DNA of 64,000 bases, taken from NCBI GenBank assembly GCA_050015495.1, contig JBEKBH010000014.1:1-64000 (forward strand). Reading direction: 5' to 3'. Source of the DNA: Palsa-1439 sp050015495. Lineage in GTDB: Bacteria > Verrucomicrobiota > Verrucomicrobiia > Palsa-1439. How positions within the stretch are numbered: the first letter of the stretch is position 1; the number at the start of each line of letters is the position of its first letter. Positions 24,701-33,002 of the stretch are shown one piece after another. The notes under the pieces are model-generated. The model searched no databases. It saw nothing but the letters and a program-made list of their open reading frames with translations, and was not told the DNA's origin. Position numbers and translations under genes: made by a program.

Positions 24701-26254
24701 ATGAGTGCGGACCAACCATTACCGTCGCCGGATGAGATCCAGAGGAAGCTCTCCGAATTCATGAAGCAGGAGTTCGGGGACCGGGTGGTGTTCGCCGCGC
24801 AACCCGAACGCGCGGAGACCACGCCGCCCAGCGAGGACGGGAAACGCAAGGGCATCGAATTCGATTTCCACCTGAAGCCCAAGGACATCAAGGCGCACCT
24901 CGACCGCTTCGTTATCCGCCAGGAAGACGCCAAGAAGGCGCTGGCCATCGCCGTGTGCGACCACTACAACCACGTCAAGGCGGCCGAACGGGGTGAGGAA
25001 CTCCGCGATTACGTGAAACAGAACGTCCTGCTCATCGGCCCGACGGGCGTGGGCAAGACGTACCTCATCAAGACCATCGCCGACCTGATCGGCGTGCCGT
25101 TCGTGAAAGCGGACGCCACGAAGTTCAGCGAGACCGGCTATGTCGGCGGCGACGTGGAAGACCTCGTGCGCGAGCTCGTCCATCGCGCCGAGGGAGACGT
25201 GAACCTGGCGAAGTACGGCATCGTGTACCTCGACGAGGTCGACAAGATCGCCACGCCGGCCAACATCGTCGGCCGCGACGTGAGCGGCCGCGGGGTGCAG
25301 ACGAATTTGCTGAAGTTGATGGAGGAAACCGAGGTGCCGCTCCGCTCGCCCACGGACATCCAGGCGCAGTTGCAGGCGGCCTTCGAGTACCAGCGGCGCG
25401 GGAAGGTCAAGCGGGAGACGATCAACACGAAGCACATCCTGTTCATCGTCAGCGGGGCGTTCGACCAGATGCTGGACATCATCCGCCGCCGGGTCCGTCA
25501 GGCGGACATCGGGTTTGGCGCTCATCTCGTGGAATCCGTGGCCGAGGCGGAATTGCATCGGCGCGGGCAAACCGAGGACTTCGTGAAATTCGGGTTCGAG
25601 CCCGAGTTCATTGGCCGGCTGCCCGTCCGCGTCGTTCTCGACAAGCTCAGTGTCGAGGACCTCTACCACATCCTGAAACAGAGCGAAGGGTCGGTCGTCA
25701 AGCAATATGAGTCCAGCTTCAGCGCGTTCGGCATCGACGTGATTTTTTCCGATGAAGGACTGCGGGCGGTGGCGGAACTGGCGGCGCTGGAGAACACGGG
25801 CGCGCGCGGACTGCTGACCATCTGCGAGCGCGCCCTGCGCGAATTCAAGTTCGAGCTGCCGTCGTCGACCGTGCGGCAATTCGTGGTCACGCGGCGGCTG
25901 GTCGAGCGCCCCGAGGCGGAATTGCAGCGCATCCTGAAAGAGCCGGCCTACGAGCACCGCGAATTGATGCGCCAGCTCGTGCACGATTTCGAGCGCAAAT
26001 TCGCGGAGAAACACCACCTGCAGATGCGGCTGGAGCCGGACGCGGTCGAAGAGATCGTCGACCGCGCCCAGCGCGACAACAAGTCCGTCAGCGAATTCTG
26101 CCGCGAGTTGTTCAAGGACTACCAGTTCGGTCTGAACCTGATCAAGACCAATGCCGGCCAGACGGAATTTGCCATCCCCAAATCCGCGCTGGCGGATCCT
26201 GACAAATTCCTCAGCGACTGGGTTGTATCGAGCTACCGGAAGGAGCAAGCGTAG
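24701..26254 (+). CDS. ClpX-like AAA+ unfoldase lacking the zinc-binding domain
   Basis: 517 residues. Walker A GPTGVGKT at 113-120, Walker B VYLDEVDK at 175-182, the substrate-gripping pore loop GYVG at 146-149, the ClpP-docking tripeptide IGF at 270-272 (ADIGFGAH) and FIGRLP in the small-domain region. The N-terminal zinc-binding dimerisation domain of classical ClpX is missing; instead there are about sixty residues without cysteine pairs. A C-terminal extension of about 100 residues (from the end of the small domain near 410) goes beyond E. coli ClpX. Retention of IGF argues that it still docks on ClpP, with different adaptor recognition. Confidence 0.88.
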   Translation: MSADQPLPSPDEIQRKLSEFMKQEFGDRVVFAAQPERAETTPPSEDGKRKGIEFDFHLKPKDIKAHLDRFVIRQEDAKKALAIAVCDHYNHVKAAERGEELRDYVKQNVLLIGPTGVGKTYLIKTIADLIGVPFVKADATKFSETGYVGGDVEDLVRELVHRAEGDVNLAKYGIVYLDEVDKIATPANIVGRDVSGRGVQTNLLKLMEETEVPLRSPTDIQAQLQAAFEYQRRGKVKRETINTKHILFIVSGAFDQMLDIIRRRVRQADIGFGAHLVESVAEAELHRRGQTEDFVKFGFEPEFIGRLPVRVVLDKLSVEDLYHILKQSEGSVVKQYESSFSAFGIDVIFSDEGLRAVAELAALENTGARGLLTICERALREFKFELPSSTVRQFVVTRRLVERPEAELQRILKEPAYEHRELMRQLVHDFERKFAEKHHLQMRLEPDAVEEIVDRAQRDNKSVSEFCRELFKDYQFGLNLIKTNAGQTEFAIPKSALADPDKFLSDWVVSSYRKEQA

Positions 26255-26570
26255 CGGCGCCTTCTGACTGCTGCGTGGGCACCCTGTCGTTCCGTCCGTC
26301 GGGGACTTTGGCAGGATCGATGGGCTCTCCTTTTCCCTGGGTCAGAACGTATTCGGTGTACGTGTTGTGCGGCCTGTAAGTATCGAACATGACGGAGTTC
26401 ACAGACAGAGGCGGTTTCGGGGAGTAAGCATAAAGGCAGATGCCAATTTTGTCGCCGACTTGTCTGGAAATCTCCCGTAACGGGATCAGATAGGTGTCCA
26501 CCCGCACCCGGTTGGGCATGTCCGCTTGGACGTAGCGGATGCTGTCGGTGGCTTTTACTGTTTGGGTTGC
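26211..26570 (-). pseudogene. Coding-like segment, out of frame with the upstream Ala-rich protein
   Basis: In a different frame from, and directly following, the gene at 26555-27223, an open frame of about 115 codons has protein-like composition (VDTYLIPLREISRQVGDKIG, SVNSVMFDTYRPHNTYTEY). An ATG exists only at 26519, without a clear ribosome site. It may be a separate small gene, or the original C-terminus of the upstream protein separated by a frameshift near 26560. The 3' end overlaps the convergent ClpX-like gene by 44 bp. Confidence 0.4.
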
Positions 26571-27223
26571 TCGGTGATGGGCGAAGCGACGGGTTGAACA
26601 CAGACCCACCTTTCCAGCGTGCGGGTGTGGGCCATGGCATTGCCATCTCGATAAGCGGTGGCGGTTATCTCGTCGCCCTCGGCGAGTTCGTGAAGTCCCG
26701 GAGGATTCACCAGAAGGATGGTTATGGATTTGGATCTTTTGGGGCTTGCGCTCGGACGACCCCACGCGATGACGCTATCGGGCAGAACGCTCTGGACCCT
26801 CAGTTTCCATTGCACAGCGGCGGCGGCCTTACTCTGGGCCTCGGCGGCGGCGGCTTTACTCTGGGCCTCTTCGAGCTTGGCGGCCTCGGCAGCGGCCTTT
26901 TCTTGGGCGGCTTTCCATCGGGCGGCTTGTTGTCGTTGGGCTTCGGCGGCCTCGGCCTCAATCTGCTGCTGCGTGAGTTCCCATTGCGTGGCGGCCTTCG
27001 GGTCGTAGCCGAATCGCTTCTGAAGTTCGGGCGGCAGGTTCGCCAAGGGGATGGTCGCCACCCCCGTGGAATGGAAGATCGTGACCGTAGCAGGCGTGGG
27101 GTGTGCGAAGCGGACGTTGTTGTAAGTGATCCCGTCAACGGTGAGGGTGAGATTCGTGTCCTCAGCGAATCCCAGGGTGACCACAAACAGACCGATCCAC
27201 AGGATCCTCATGATCCGTCTCAT
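26555..27223 (-). CDS. Exported protein with Ala/Gln-rich coiled coil
   Basis: 222 residues. A signal peptide (about 1-20, WIGLFVVTLGFAED) is followed by a small N-terminal region (LTLTVDGITYNNVRF, TGVATIPLANLPPELQKRFGYDP) that resembles periplasmic proteins of Verrucomicrobiota, then a long Ala/Glu/Gln/Lys coiled coil (about 85-145) and a C-terminal beta-rich portion (VQWKLRVQSVLPDSVIAWG). GGGAGAG precedes the ATG. The role is not recognised. The coding-like sequence just downstream in another frame suggests it may once have been longer. Confidence 0.7.
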   Translation of the reverse strand: MRRIMRILWIGLFVVTLGFAEDTNLTLTVDGITYNNVRFAHPTPATVTIFHSTGVATIPLANLPPELQKRFGYDPKAATQWELTQQQIEAEAAEAQRQQAARWKAAQEKAAAEAAKLEEAQSKAAAAEAQSKAAAAVQWKLRVQSVLPDSVIAWGRPSASPKRSKSITILLVNPPGLHELAEGDEITATAYRDGNAMAHTRTLERWVCVQPVASPITEQPKQ

Positions 27224-27405
27224 GATTCTCTCCCGATTGGCCACAGTTTCCCAGTCGAACTGCAGCGTACCGGAAGGCGACGGTCGACGCAACGACGAAA
27301 GCGAAGGCGTCAGATGGCTCATCACGCCGGGGCTTGTGGATACTATCGGGCCGGCTCGAAGACTCCCGCGATTTGGCCACATTGGCCGGTGCCCGCCGTC
27401 CCTAA

Positions 27406-28050
27406 CTATTGCGGGACGCGGACGCGATAATAGCTGAAGGGAAAATTGGTGAGAGCGCCCGCGTCGAGGTAGTTGGTGACGTTTCCCTGGGTGTTGGTGA
27501 TGGTGAAGATGTCCGTGAAATTTGTCATGAACCCGCCGGTGGCGTCGCCGGTCGATCGTTGGAGGATATTGGTAAAGCAGATGCCGCCTGTGATCCAACT
27601 GACGAGAATATCGCTTCCTTGCTGGGTGATCGCGTTGATCGCGTACGGCGTCGTCAGGTTCCCGAGCACAACGGTGACGGTCCCCGTCATTTGCCCGATT
27701 TTTGGCGCCACCATGCGACAACCGGTACTCTCGCTGTGGACCGTGCAGTAATAGTTGTATGAGCCCAAGTTGGTGAACGTATGGCTGAAGGTGAATCCAT
27801 TGGTTTGTGCACCGGAGTCCCAACTCTCCAGTTGTCCCGGCGCCGCCGTCGTGCTGTGATGAGTCGTACCACTGACCCACACCCACGTAACCGTGTCTCC
27901 AAGGTTTATGGTTGGATTGTAGGACGTCGAATTCGTCCCAAAACCGAAGCTGAAGACCTCCAGAGTATTCGTGGCCGCCACGGCGCCTGCGGCGCAGAGA
28001 ACGCAGAGACACGCCGTGGCAAAAACCGATTTCGCCGTACTACTTTTCAT
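27406..28050 (-). CDS. Secreted cupredoxin-like (plastocyanin-type) protein
   Basis: 214 residues. A signal peptide ends near AVAATN. The cupredoxin domain (about 28-130) shows the type 1 copper pattern: LGDTVTWVWVSGTTHHST supplies the first His, and YYCTVHSESTGCRM supplies Cys, His and Met. The C-terminal 85 residues (ISWITGG...NYLDAGALTN...YYRVRVP) form the module shared with other exported proteins in this window. GGAGGGG precedes the ATG. It probably binds copper outside the cytoplasm; electron-transfer function is possible but no partner is nearby. Confidence 0.82.
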   Translation of the reverse strand: MKSSTAKSVFATACLCVLCAAGAVAATNTLEVFSFGFGTNSTSYNPTINLGDTVTWVWVSGTTHHSTTAAPGQLESWDSGAQTNGFTFSHTFTNLGSYNYYCTVHSESTGCRMVAPKIGQMTGTVTVVLGNLTTPYAINAITQQGSDILVSWITGGICFTNILQRSTGDATGGFMTNFTDIFTITNTQGNVTNYLDAGALTNFPFSYYRVRVPQ

Positions 28051-28271
28051 TCGCCCCTCCCGATTGCCGTGAATTGAGCGGTACAGCACGACAGGTTTAC
28101 CGCGAAAGATTGTCGTGACGTCCGCGACCAGAGATAAGAGGTTCACGGGCGCGATTTGTTCCGGTCGAGGATGGCGTTCTCCGCGGAGGGGCCGCCTCCG
28201 CTTGACGCGTGGCGGGATGGCGGCTAGGTTTTCTGTGGTTCCGAATGAGGAAAACGAGAAAGGGGGATGTC

Positions 28272-28667
28272 GTGAAGCATGTGAAACTGACCGGAGGAGT
28301 GGTGTTGTCGGTGATGTGCGCAATCGCGGTGTCGATGCTGGTGAGCTGTGTGGTCGAGGGTCCGCCACCGCCACCACCACCGCCGCCACCGCCCGGGCCG
28401 CCCGAGGCCGCGGTGGGCTACGACTATGATTATTACCCGGACGAAGAAGTGTATTTCTATCCCACCACGGGCGTGTACTTCTGGTTTGGGGGCGGAGGAT
28501 GGCATTCGGGGCGACGTCTGCCGGACGGCATCGTGCTTCACGACCGTGTGAGGGTCAATCTGAATACGCGCCGACCGTACGAGCAGCATGAAAGCATCCG
28601 GGCGCGATACCCGTCGCATCGGGCGGCGCCAAGGCCGGAGGAATCCCGGGAACACGGACCCAGATAG
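28272..28667 (+). CDS. Lipoprotein with polyproline stretch
   Basis: 131 residues if started at the GTG at 28272, which follows a GGGGGA site. The N-terminus is basic and hydrophobic and ends in the lipobox LVSC. A run of about eleven prolines follows, then a Tyr/Asp-rich segment (YDYDYYPDEEVYFYP), a glycine/tryptophan patch (YFWFGGGGW) and a basic tail. The pattern resembles small surface or periplasmic lipoproteins of unknown function. The polyproline run probably requires EF-P for translation. A strong terminator lies about 70 bp downstream. Confidence 0.68.
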   Translation: MKHVKLTGGVVLSVMCAIAVSMLVSCVVEGPPPPPPPPPPPGPPEAAVGYDYDYYPDEEVYFYPTTGVYFWFGGGGWHSGRRLPDGIVLHDRVRVNLNTRRPYEQHESIRARYPSHRAAPRPEESREHGPR

Positions 28668-28735
28668 TGCATCTCACTATACGACCGATAGCGGGTCGGC
28701 CCGCAGTTGATCGGTCTCTCTCTGTCCGGTAGTCG

Positions 28736-28777
28736 GCGCGAGGCGCTTCGTTAACCCGAAGCGCCTCGTGCGTTTTT
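28736..28777 (+). terminator. Rho-independent terminator after the lipoprotein gene
   Basis: A 12-bp perfect stem (28739-28750 with 28757-28768), extended by a G-U and two more pairs, encloses a 6-base loop and is followed by TTTTT at 28773-28777. Orientation fits the lipoprotein gene ending at 28667. Confidence 0.85.
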
Positions 28778-28933
28778 GCGCCAGGGAGAACGGCGGGGCA
28801 ACCGCGAATGCGCGCAACTGGACGAGAAGTGGCGAAGACACACGAATTGAACGAAGGCGGGCGCGGTCGATCAAATGGTGCCGGGCTGGGAGCTGAGCCC
28901 AATTCCCCTACTGGGATTGATGGCGCGCCGCCT

Positions 28934-29203
28934 TTATTTTGCGGTTGGGACCAGGGGGCGAGGAGCGGAAGCAGGCGTGAACACCGATTCCCGAACCAGC
29001 TGCGGGTAGCATCGTTTGCAGCCCGGGTTTCCGCAGTTGGCGATGGCGTGGCTGGCAAACGATTTTGCCGTGCCGTCGCTGCTGCTCGTTTGCCTCTTAT
29101 TGGCCTTGGCCTGCGACGCGTACAAGGCGGTGCGGGCGGCTTTCGCGGCGTGTCTTTCAGCCCTTTTGGCGTCTGATCGTGCGGATTTGGATTTCTTACC
29201 CAT
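28934..29203 (-). CDS. Small basic protein with Cys cluster
   Basis: 89 residues. The N-terminal half is Lys/Ala/Arg-rich and helical (GKKSKSARSDAKRAERHAAK), and the C-terminal half has CGNPGCKRCYP, three cysteines that could bind a metal. GAGGGA lies upstream of the ATG. Nucleic-acid binding is plausible from charge alone. It is one of two small same-strand ORFs here; the other is at 29262-29471. Confidence 0.55.
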   Translation of the reverse strand: MGKKSKSARSDAKRAERHAAKAARTALYASQAKANKRQTSSSDGTAKSFASHAIANCGNPGCKRCYPQLVRESVFTPASAPRPLVPTAK

Positions 29204-29261
29204 CGTTATTCCCTCTCAAATTCTGGTTTCGCTCCCGCTCAACAACGGACGAATCGGGAAA

Positions 29262-29471
29262 CTACTTGATGAACCGAGCCCGGGCTTCTGCCTTTACCAG
29301 TTGTGCTTCGTAGACGGTGATTCGGTTTTCCCATGAACTCTTGAAGGAGGGATCCGTCGATTTGGCGAGATAGCGGCGCACCTTGCCGAGTTGTTTGCGG
29401 ATGTTGCGCTCTTCCGGGCTTCGTTTTCGGCCATCTTCAGAAATGGGCAGGGTGCCCTTTATTTGTGCCAT
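29262..29471 (-). CDS. Small charged hypothetical protein
   Basis: 69 residues, strongly charged (GRKRSPEERNIRKQLGKVRRYLAKS), predicted mostly helical, with no recognised domain. The ribosome site is weak, so support comes from composition and its position 58 bp upstream of the Cys-cluster protein on the same strand. Confidence 0.45.
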   Translation of the reverse strand: MAQIKGTLPISEDGRKRSPEERNIRKQLGKVRRYLAKSTDPSFKSSWENRITVYEAQLVKAEARARFIK

Positions 29472-29559
29472 GCTCTACATTACGCAAACAAGCGGCGGGC
29501 GCGCCATGGGGTGTTCACCCTATGTCGGGGCGGGAACTGGGGGGGCGTTAAAAACAAAC

Positions 29560-29622
29560 GGAGAGTCGAGGCTCGAACTGCTCTACTCTGCGCTAGCAAC
29601 TTCTGCTTGCCCTCGACTCTCC
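29560..29622. other. Large inverted repeat, 12-bp perfect arms
   Basis: Arms 29560-29571 and 29611-29622 pair perfectly and enclose 39 bases that themselves can fold (GCAA...TTGC at the right side). There is no U tract on either strand. It lies in the 281-bp gap between the small charged ORF and the STAS-like gene. Candidate structured RNA, protein-binding site or decayed tRNA; function unknown. Confidence 0.5.
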
Positions 29623-29752
29623 ACCGCAACGTAAGCCTGATTGCGCAAATAGCAACCGATAGTTTCGTGGTGTTGCAGCAGGGGCAACGTTCTGATTGGG
29701 GTTGACGGGAAAGCCCTTCCGTCCTTACTGTGGGCCGCGGAAGGAGGAGACC

Positions 29753-30142
29753 ATGCCGATCTCATACAGCGTGCATCAGGAGGGCCACTACATCCACGCC
29801 GTTGCGAAGAGTCCTCTCACCAAGCAAGAGTTCGTGGATTACGAAGTGGCGCATGCGACGGATAAACGAGTCAAGACCCCCGTGTCGGAACTCTTTGAAA
29901 TCTGCGCCGACGCCCTCAAGAATATCACGATGGAGGATATCCGGGAAGTGCTTGGGCGCCGTGGCGAAGTGGGTCGCCTGCCTACGCCACATCGTTGTGC
30001 CATTGCCCTGGGTTCTACGGATGACCACACGCGGAATTTGGCGAAGTTCTACGAAGGCATGTCCATGCTGCACTCCCCAGAAGTCGTAGTTGTCTTCGGC
30101 GACGCTGACGTAGCCAAGCTGTGGCTACGACTTGGATCGTAA
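29753..30142 (+). CDS. Hypothetical protein, possibly SpoIIAA/STAS-like
   Basis: 129 residues starting after a strong AAGGAGG. A mixed alpha/beta pattern (ISYSVHQEGHYIHAVAKSPLT, ELFEICADALKNITMEDIREVL, HRCAIALGSTDDHTRNLAKFYEG, VVVFGDADVAKLWL) resembles the SpoIIAA-like domain found in proteins of unknown function. No signal peptide. The assignment is by fold impression only. It is isolated, with gene-free DNA on the downstream side. Confidence 0.6.
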   Translation: MPISYSVHQEGHYIHAVAKSPLTKQEFVDYEVAHATDKRVKTPVSELFEICADALKNITMEDIREVLGRRGEVGRLPTPHRCAIALGSTDDHTRNLAKFYEGMSMLHSPEVVVVFGDADVAKLWLRLGS

Positions 30143-30433
30143 ACAATCGAGCGCCCCGCTCGTTCGTGGACGAGAAGTGGCAGAAGCGATGCGTCCACGT
30201 ATTGTTTCGGCGAACGAGCCTGCTCCGCCGAGGCGGTTACCCGTCGACCCCGACCTCGGAGTCGGGGTAAACTCTGCTCCGTTCAACTTCGCTCGGTTCG
30301 ACCTGGCTCCCTTCGCAAGCTCAGGACAAGCCCTTCGAGGCTCCCTTCGGCGGATTCGGCAAGCCCACCGCAAGCAGGCTCAGGGTAAACGAAGGACAGG
30401 AAAGCCGGCCCTACCAACGACGCAAAGAACGGC

Positions 30434-30470
30434 GGTCAGGAATCGCGGCGATCAAAGCCGATGCGGCGGC
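30434..30470 (+). repeat. 37-bp dispersed repeat, copy 1
   Basis: Matches 30986-31022 at 35 of 37 positions in the same orientation. Core read as GGTCAGG then ATCGCGGCGATCAAA. No coding explanation. Confidence 0.7.
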
Positions 30471-30985
30471 CCCGCCAGAGGCGGGCAAGGGCCACGTGAT
30501 GGCCGAAAGGGTTCGGCCAAACCCGGCCGGAGGCGGGCAAACGTGGCCTGCGGGGGGCGGGAAGTGGTAGCGGGTGGTGTGCGCGGTCGGGAGGCCGGCG
30601 CACAACGAAAGTATCGGATTTGGGAATTGACACTATATCTTGTTGTGATACTATTCGGCGAATTGTTGTCACGTTCTTTGAAATGAGGAAGAGGCGCCAC
30701 AACCGGTTGGGGGTGATGGAGAGGGCGTAGAAAAGTAAAAATCGTAAAACGAACCCAAATCCGGTCAAGCCGGCGTGGAAAAGTTGCCGGAACAAAGCCA
30801 AAAACAAACCCAAGTTGAGGCCACAATTGCGGGCGGGGGAACCCCTCACCTTAATCCTTTGCGACCAAGGCACGGCGAGGTCGGAGTACCTGTTTCTTCA
30901 TTCCTCGGGCCTCGGGGCTGCGTGGGGGCATCCCCGGGCACTCTACAAGCGGGTGGTTTGGGAGGCAAGCCCGCCGTAGGCGGCC

Positions 30986-31022
30986 GGTCAGGTATCGCGG
31001 CGATCAAATCCGATGCGGCGGC
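30986..31022 (+). repeat. 37-bp dispersed repeat, copy 2
   Basis: Second copy of the repeat at 30434-30470, differing at two positions. It runs directly into a TGTAGC-hairpin element on the minus strand. Confidence 0.7.
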
Positions 31023-31074
31023 GGGGCCACGCTCGGCGAGCGCGGCTACAGCGAAAACGGCGGCAAGCGGCCAG

Positions 31075-31099
31075 CACGGCACGCAGTGCCGTGGCTACA
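31075..31099 (-). repeat. TGTAGC-hairpin element
   Basis: Minus-strand TGTAGC followed by a perfect 8-bp hairpin, CACGGCAC with a 3-base loop. Another lies at 31030-31050. The family recurs at 49025-49101 with unrelated stem sequence. Confidence 0.55.
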
Positions 31100-31169
31100 A
31101 GAGGCGGACGAGGCCTACCATTCGGCCTTCGTGCTCTTCGCGGCTTCGTGGTGAAAACGATTCGCCTTT

Positions 31170-32129
31170 CTACTTTCCGTACAGGTCGTTGAGGAGGGCG
31201 GCGAGGCGGTAGCCGGCGAGGACGATGCGGCGTCGGGCGGTCTCGGTGCCGGCTTTGACGTAGTCTTCGGTGAGGGTGACGTTTTTGGCGCCGTAGGGCG
31301 CGCCGAGTGTGCCATAGACCTGGGTGCAGGCGATGGCGTGGGATTCCATGACCCATTTCATCACGTCGAATTTGAGGTCGGTGCCGGGGGCGGGTGCGTA
31401 GGGCGCGAGGCGGGTCATCCAGTCTTTCAACTCGGGAGCGCCGGGCGCGTCGGCTTCATCGAGGCGCGGCGCGGCCTTGACCTGGCCGGCCTCGAAGGAC
31501 CGGCGGTAAGCTTCGTCCCAGAACGTGTGGAGATTGGGCGGCCAAGGCGTGTCGACGAAGTTGGCGAGGCTGACGCCGTTGCCGCCCGCGTCGTCCTTGT
31601 ATTGGTCATCCGGTTTCGGGTTGGGATTGTAGCGGGCGGTGGTGTGGAGGGGTTGATGGATGTCGCCGACGAAATGCATGACGAGGGCCATGGCGACGGA
31701 TTCGTTGGGCACGAGTGTGTCGAACTGCTTGGTCTTGATCAGATTGACGCAATACGGCAGTGCGACCACGACGTTGCCGTTGGTTTTGGAAAGCGCGGGG
31801 GGATTCGACAGGACGTCGGGGTCGTTCGTGGCGCAGCCGATGTCGATGTAGTGCCACACGCGGTACCACCCGCGGAAAGGGGTGTCGGCGTTGCGGGCTT
31901 TGATGTCGTCGGCCCAGCAGCAGATGTTGACGGCATTGTAGGGGACGCCGTCCTTCTGGATTTTGGCGGCAAGCTCGGTAACGCGGGCTTTGGCTTTGTC
32001 GTTGAGCTGGTCGTAGGCGATCTGGCCGACGAGCATGTGGCCGGTGCCGTCCCAGGCGCGGGCGGTGAAGGTGGCGGCGAGGGTGAGGACGGCGAGAGCG
32101 GCGGTGCGGGACAAATTCTTGACTTTCAT
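31170..32129 (-). CDS. Secreted S1/P1-type nuclease
   Basis: 319 residues. A signal peptide ends at ARA/WDGTGH, placing Trp at the mature N-terminus, where this family uses it as a zinc ligand. Further ligands appear in order: GTGHMLV, WADDIK, WHYIDI and HFVGDIHQPLH, with a later aspartate-rich NGVSL region. The family cleaves single-stranded RNA and DNA and 3'-nucleotides in the periplasm or outside the cell, probably to recover phosphate and nucleosides. The ATG at 32129 follows AGGAGA. Convergent with nothing; the upstream neighbour is divergent. Confidence 0.93.
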   Translation of the reverse strand: MKVKNLSRTAALAVLTLAATFTARAWDGTGHMLVGQIAYDQLNDKAKARVTELAAKIQKDGVPYNAVNICCWADDIKARNADTPFRGWYRVWHYIDIGCATNDPDVLSNPPALSKTNGNVVVALPYCVNLIKTKQFDTLVPNESVAMALVMHFVGDIHQPLHTTARYNPNPKPDDQYKDDAGGNGVSLANFVDTPWPPNLHTFWDEAYRRSFEAGQVKAAPRLDEADAPGAPELKDWMTRLAPYAPAPGTDLKFDVMKWVMESHAIACTQVYGTLGAPYGAKNVTLTEDYVKAGTETARRRIVLAGYRLAALLNDLYGK

Positions 32130-32246
32130 CAGTCTCTCCTGTGTATGCGAACAATTCAGTGCCATCAATGTGTGAGGAGCGAGTATGGGGCAGAACGGGG
32201 GCGGGGCGCAAGCGCGGAGATGGGCGAGGTGAGCGAATCTAAGACT

Positions 32247-32275
32247 TTGCTTTTTGGGGGCGGGATGTGTAGAGT
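32247..32275 (+). promoter_or_regulatory. Candidate promoter of the SYLF protein gene
   Basis: TTGCTT (32247-32252) and TAGAGT (32270-32275), 17 bp apart, approximate -35 and -10 boxes. Transcription would begin near 32282 and leave a leader of about 43 bases containing the strong GGAGGAGG site. By-eye call. Confidence 0.3.
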
Positions 32276-32324
32276 AATGGGCAGATTGCTGGCTGGTGGC
32301 GGCGATCTACATGGAGGAGGAACG

Positions 32325-32861
32325 ATGAGAGTGTTGAGGTACTGCAGTATTGTGGTCGCTTTGGTGGTGGCGGGGATTTGTCCACCACTGAGCGCCGGGG
32401 AACAAACGCTGGATGATCAGGTCAAGGATGCCATCCGTCTTTTCAAGAGTGACAGCACGAACATCGCCAAGCTGTTCGACACTGCGTACGGCTATGCGGT
32501 GCTGCCGAGCGTGGGCAAGGGCGCGGTCGGTATCGGCGCGGCGGCCGGCGATGGCCAGGTGTACGAACAAGGCAAGCTGATCGGTACGTGCCGGATGTCG
32601 CAGTTTACGATCGGCGCGCAGTTGGGCGGGCAGGAATACGCCGAGGTGATTTTCTTCGAGACGAAGACTGCGCTGGACGGCCTGAAGGTCAGCGAATGGG
32701 CAATGAGCGCAGGGGTCAACGCCGTGGCGGCTGCCGAGAGCGCGTCCGCCGACGCGAAGTACAAGAACGGCGTGCTCGTGTTCACCATCGCCAAGGGCGG
32801 CCTGATGTTCGAGGCGAGCGTGGGTGGGCAGAAATTCCACTTCACGCCGTTGAGCAAATAG
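32325..32861 (+). CDS. Exported SYLF (Ysc84-type lipid-binding) domain protein
   Basis: 178 residues: a signal peptide (about 1-23, ending PPLSAGE) and a SYLF domain (about 30-178) with GYAVLPSVGKGAVGIGAAAGDGQVY, TIGAQLGGQEYAEVIFF and FTIAKGGLMFEASVGGQKF. SYLF domains bind phosphoinositides in eukaryotes; bacterial members are periplasmic and their ligand is uncertain. A very strong ribosome site (GGAGGAGG) suggests high expression. Confidence 0.9.
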   Translation: MRVLRYCSIVVALVVAGICPPLSAGEQTLDDQVKDAIRLFKSDSTNIAKLFDTAYGYAVLPSVGKGAVGIGAAAGDGQVYEQGKLIGTCRMSQFTIGAQLGGQEYAEVIFFETKTALDGLKVSEWAMSAGVNAVAAAESASADAKYKNGVLVFTIAKGGLMFEASVGGQKFHFTPLSK

Positions 32862-33002
32862 CCGGGCGAAGCATCGTCGTATTATTCCCACCGACGCGGT
32901 AGGGACGATCTGCTGGTCGTCAGCGGCTCGTTCCTGCCGGTAGCAAATGGGCGAATCCGCCCTTTTCGCGGCGTGCCCGCTATGCGATAATCCGCTCTCG
33001 GA

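Larger units (their letters stand above)
30143..31169. other. Gene-free, repeat-rich intergenic region (about 1 kb)
   Basis: No reading frame here has protein-like composition. It contains a 37-bp repeat (30434-30470 and 30986-31022, 35 of 37 identical), a 7-bp stem hairpin CCCCGAC...GTCGGGG (30248-30267), fragments resembling the palindrome families found inside genes elsewhere in the window (30838-30861), and two TGTAGC-hairpin elements on the minus strand (31030-31050 and 31075-31099). It looks like an accumulation site for small dispersed repeats. Confidence 0.6.

Noticed and set aside
29560..29622. tRNA gene or integron attC site
   Set aside because: Arms pair, but no cloverleaf, anticodon arm or CCA fits, and the attC core boxes are not found at the ends.
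30134..30153. Terminator hairpin after the STAS-like gene (GAGCG/CGCTC)
   Set aside because: Stem too short and no U tract.
30132..30686. 184-codon plus-strand frame
   Set aside because: Low-complexity Arg/Gly translation of repeat-rich intergenic DNA, no start signal.
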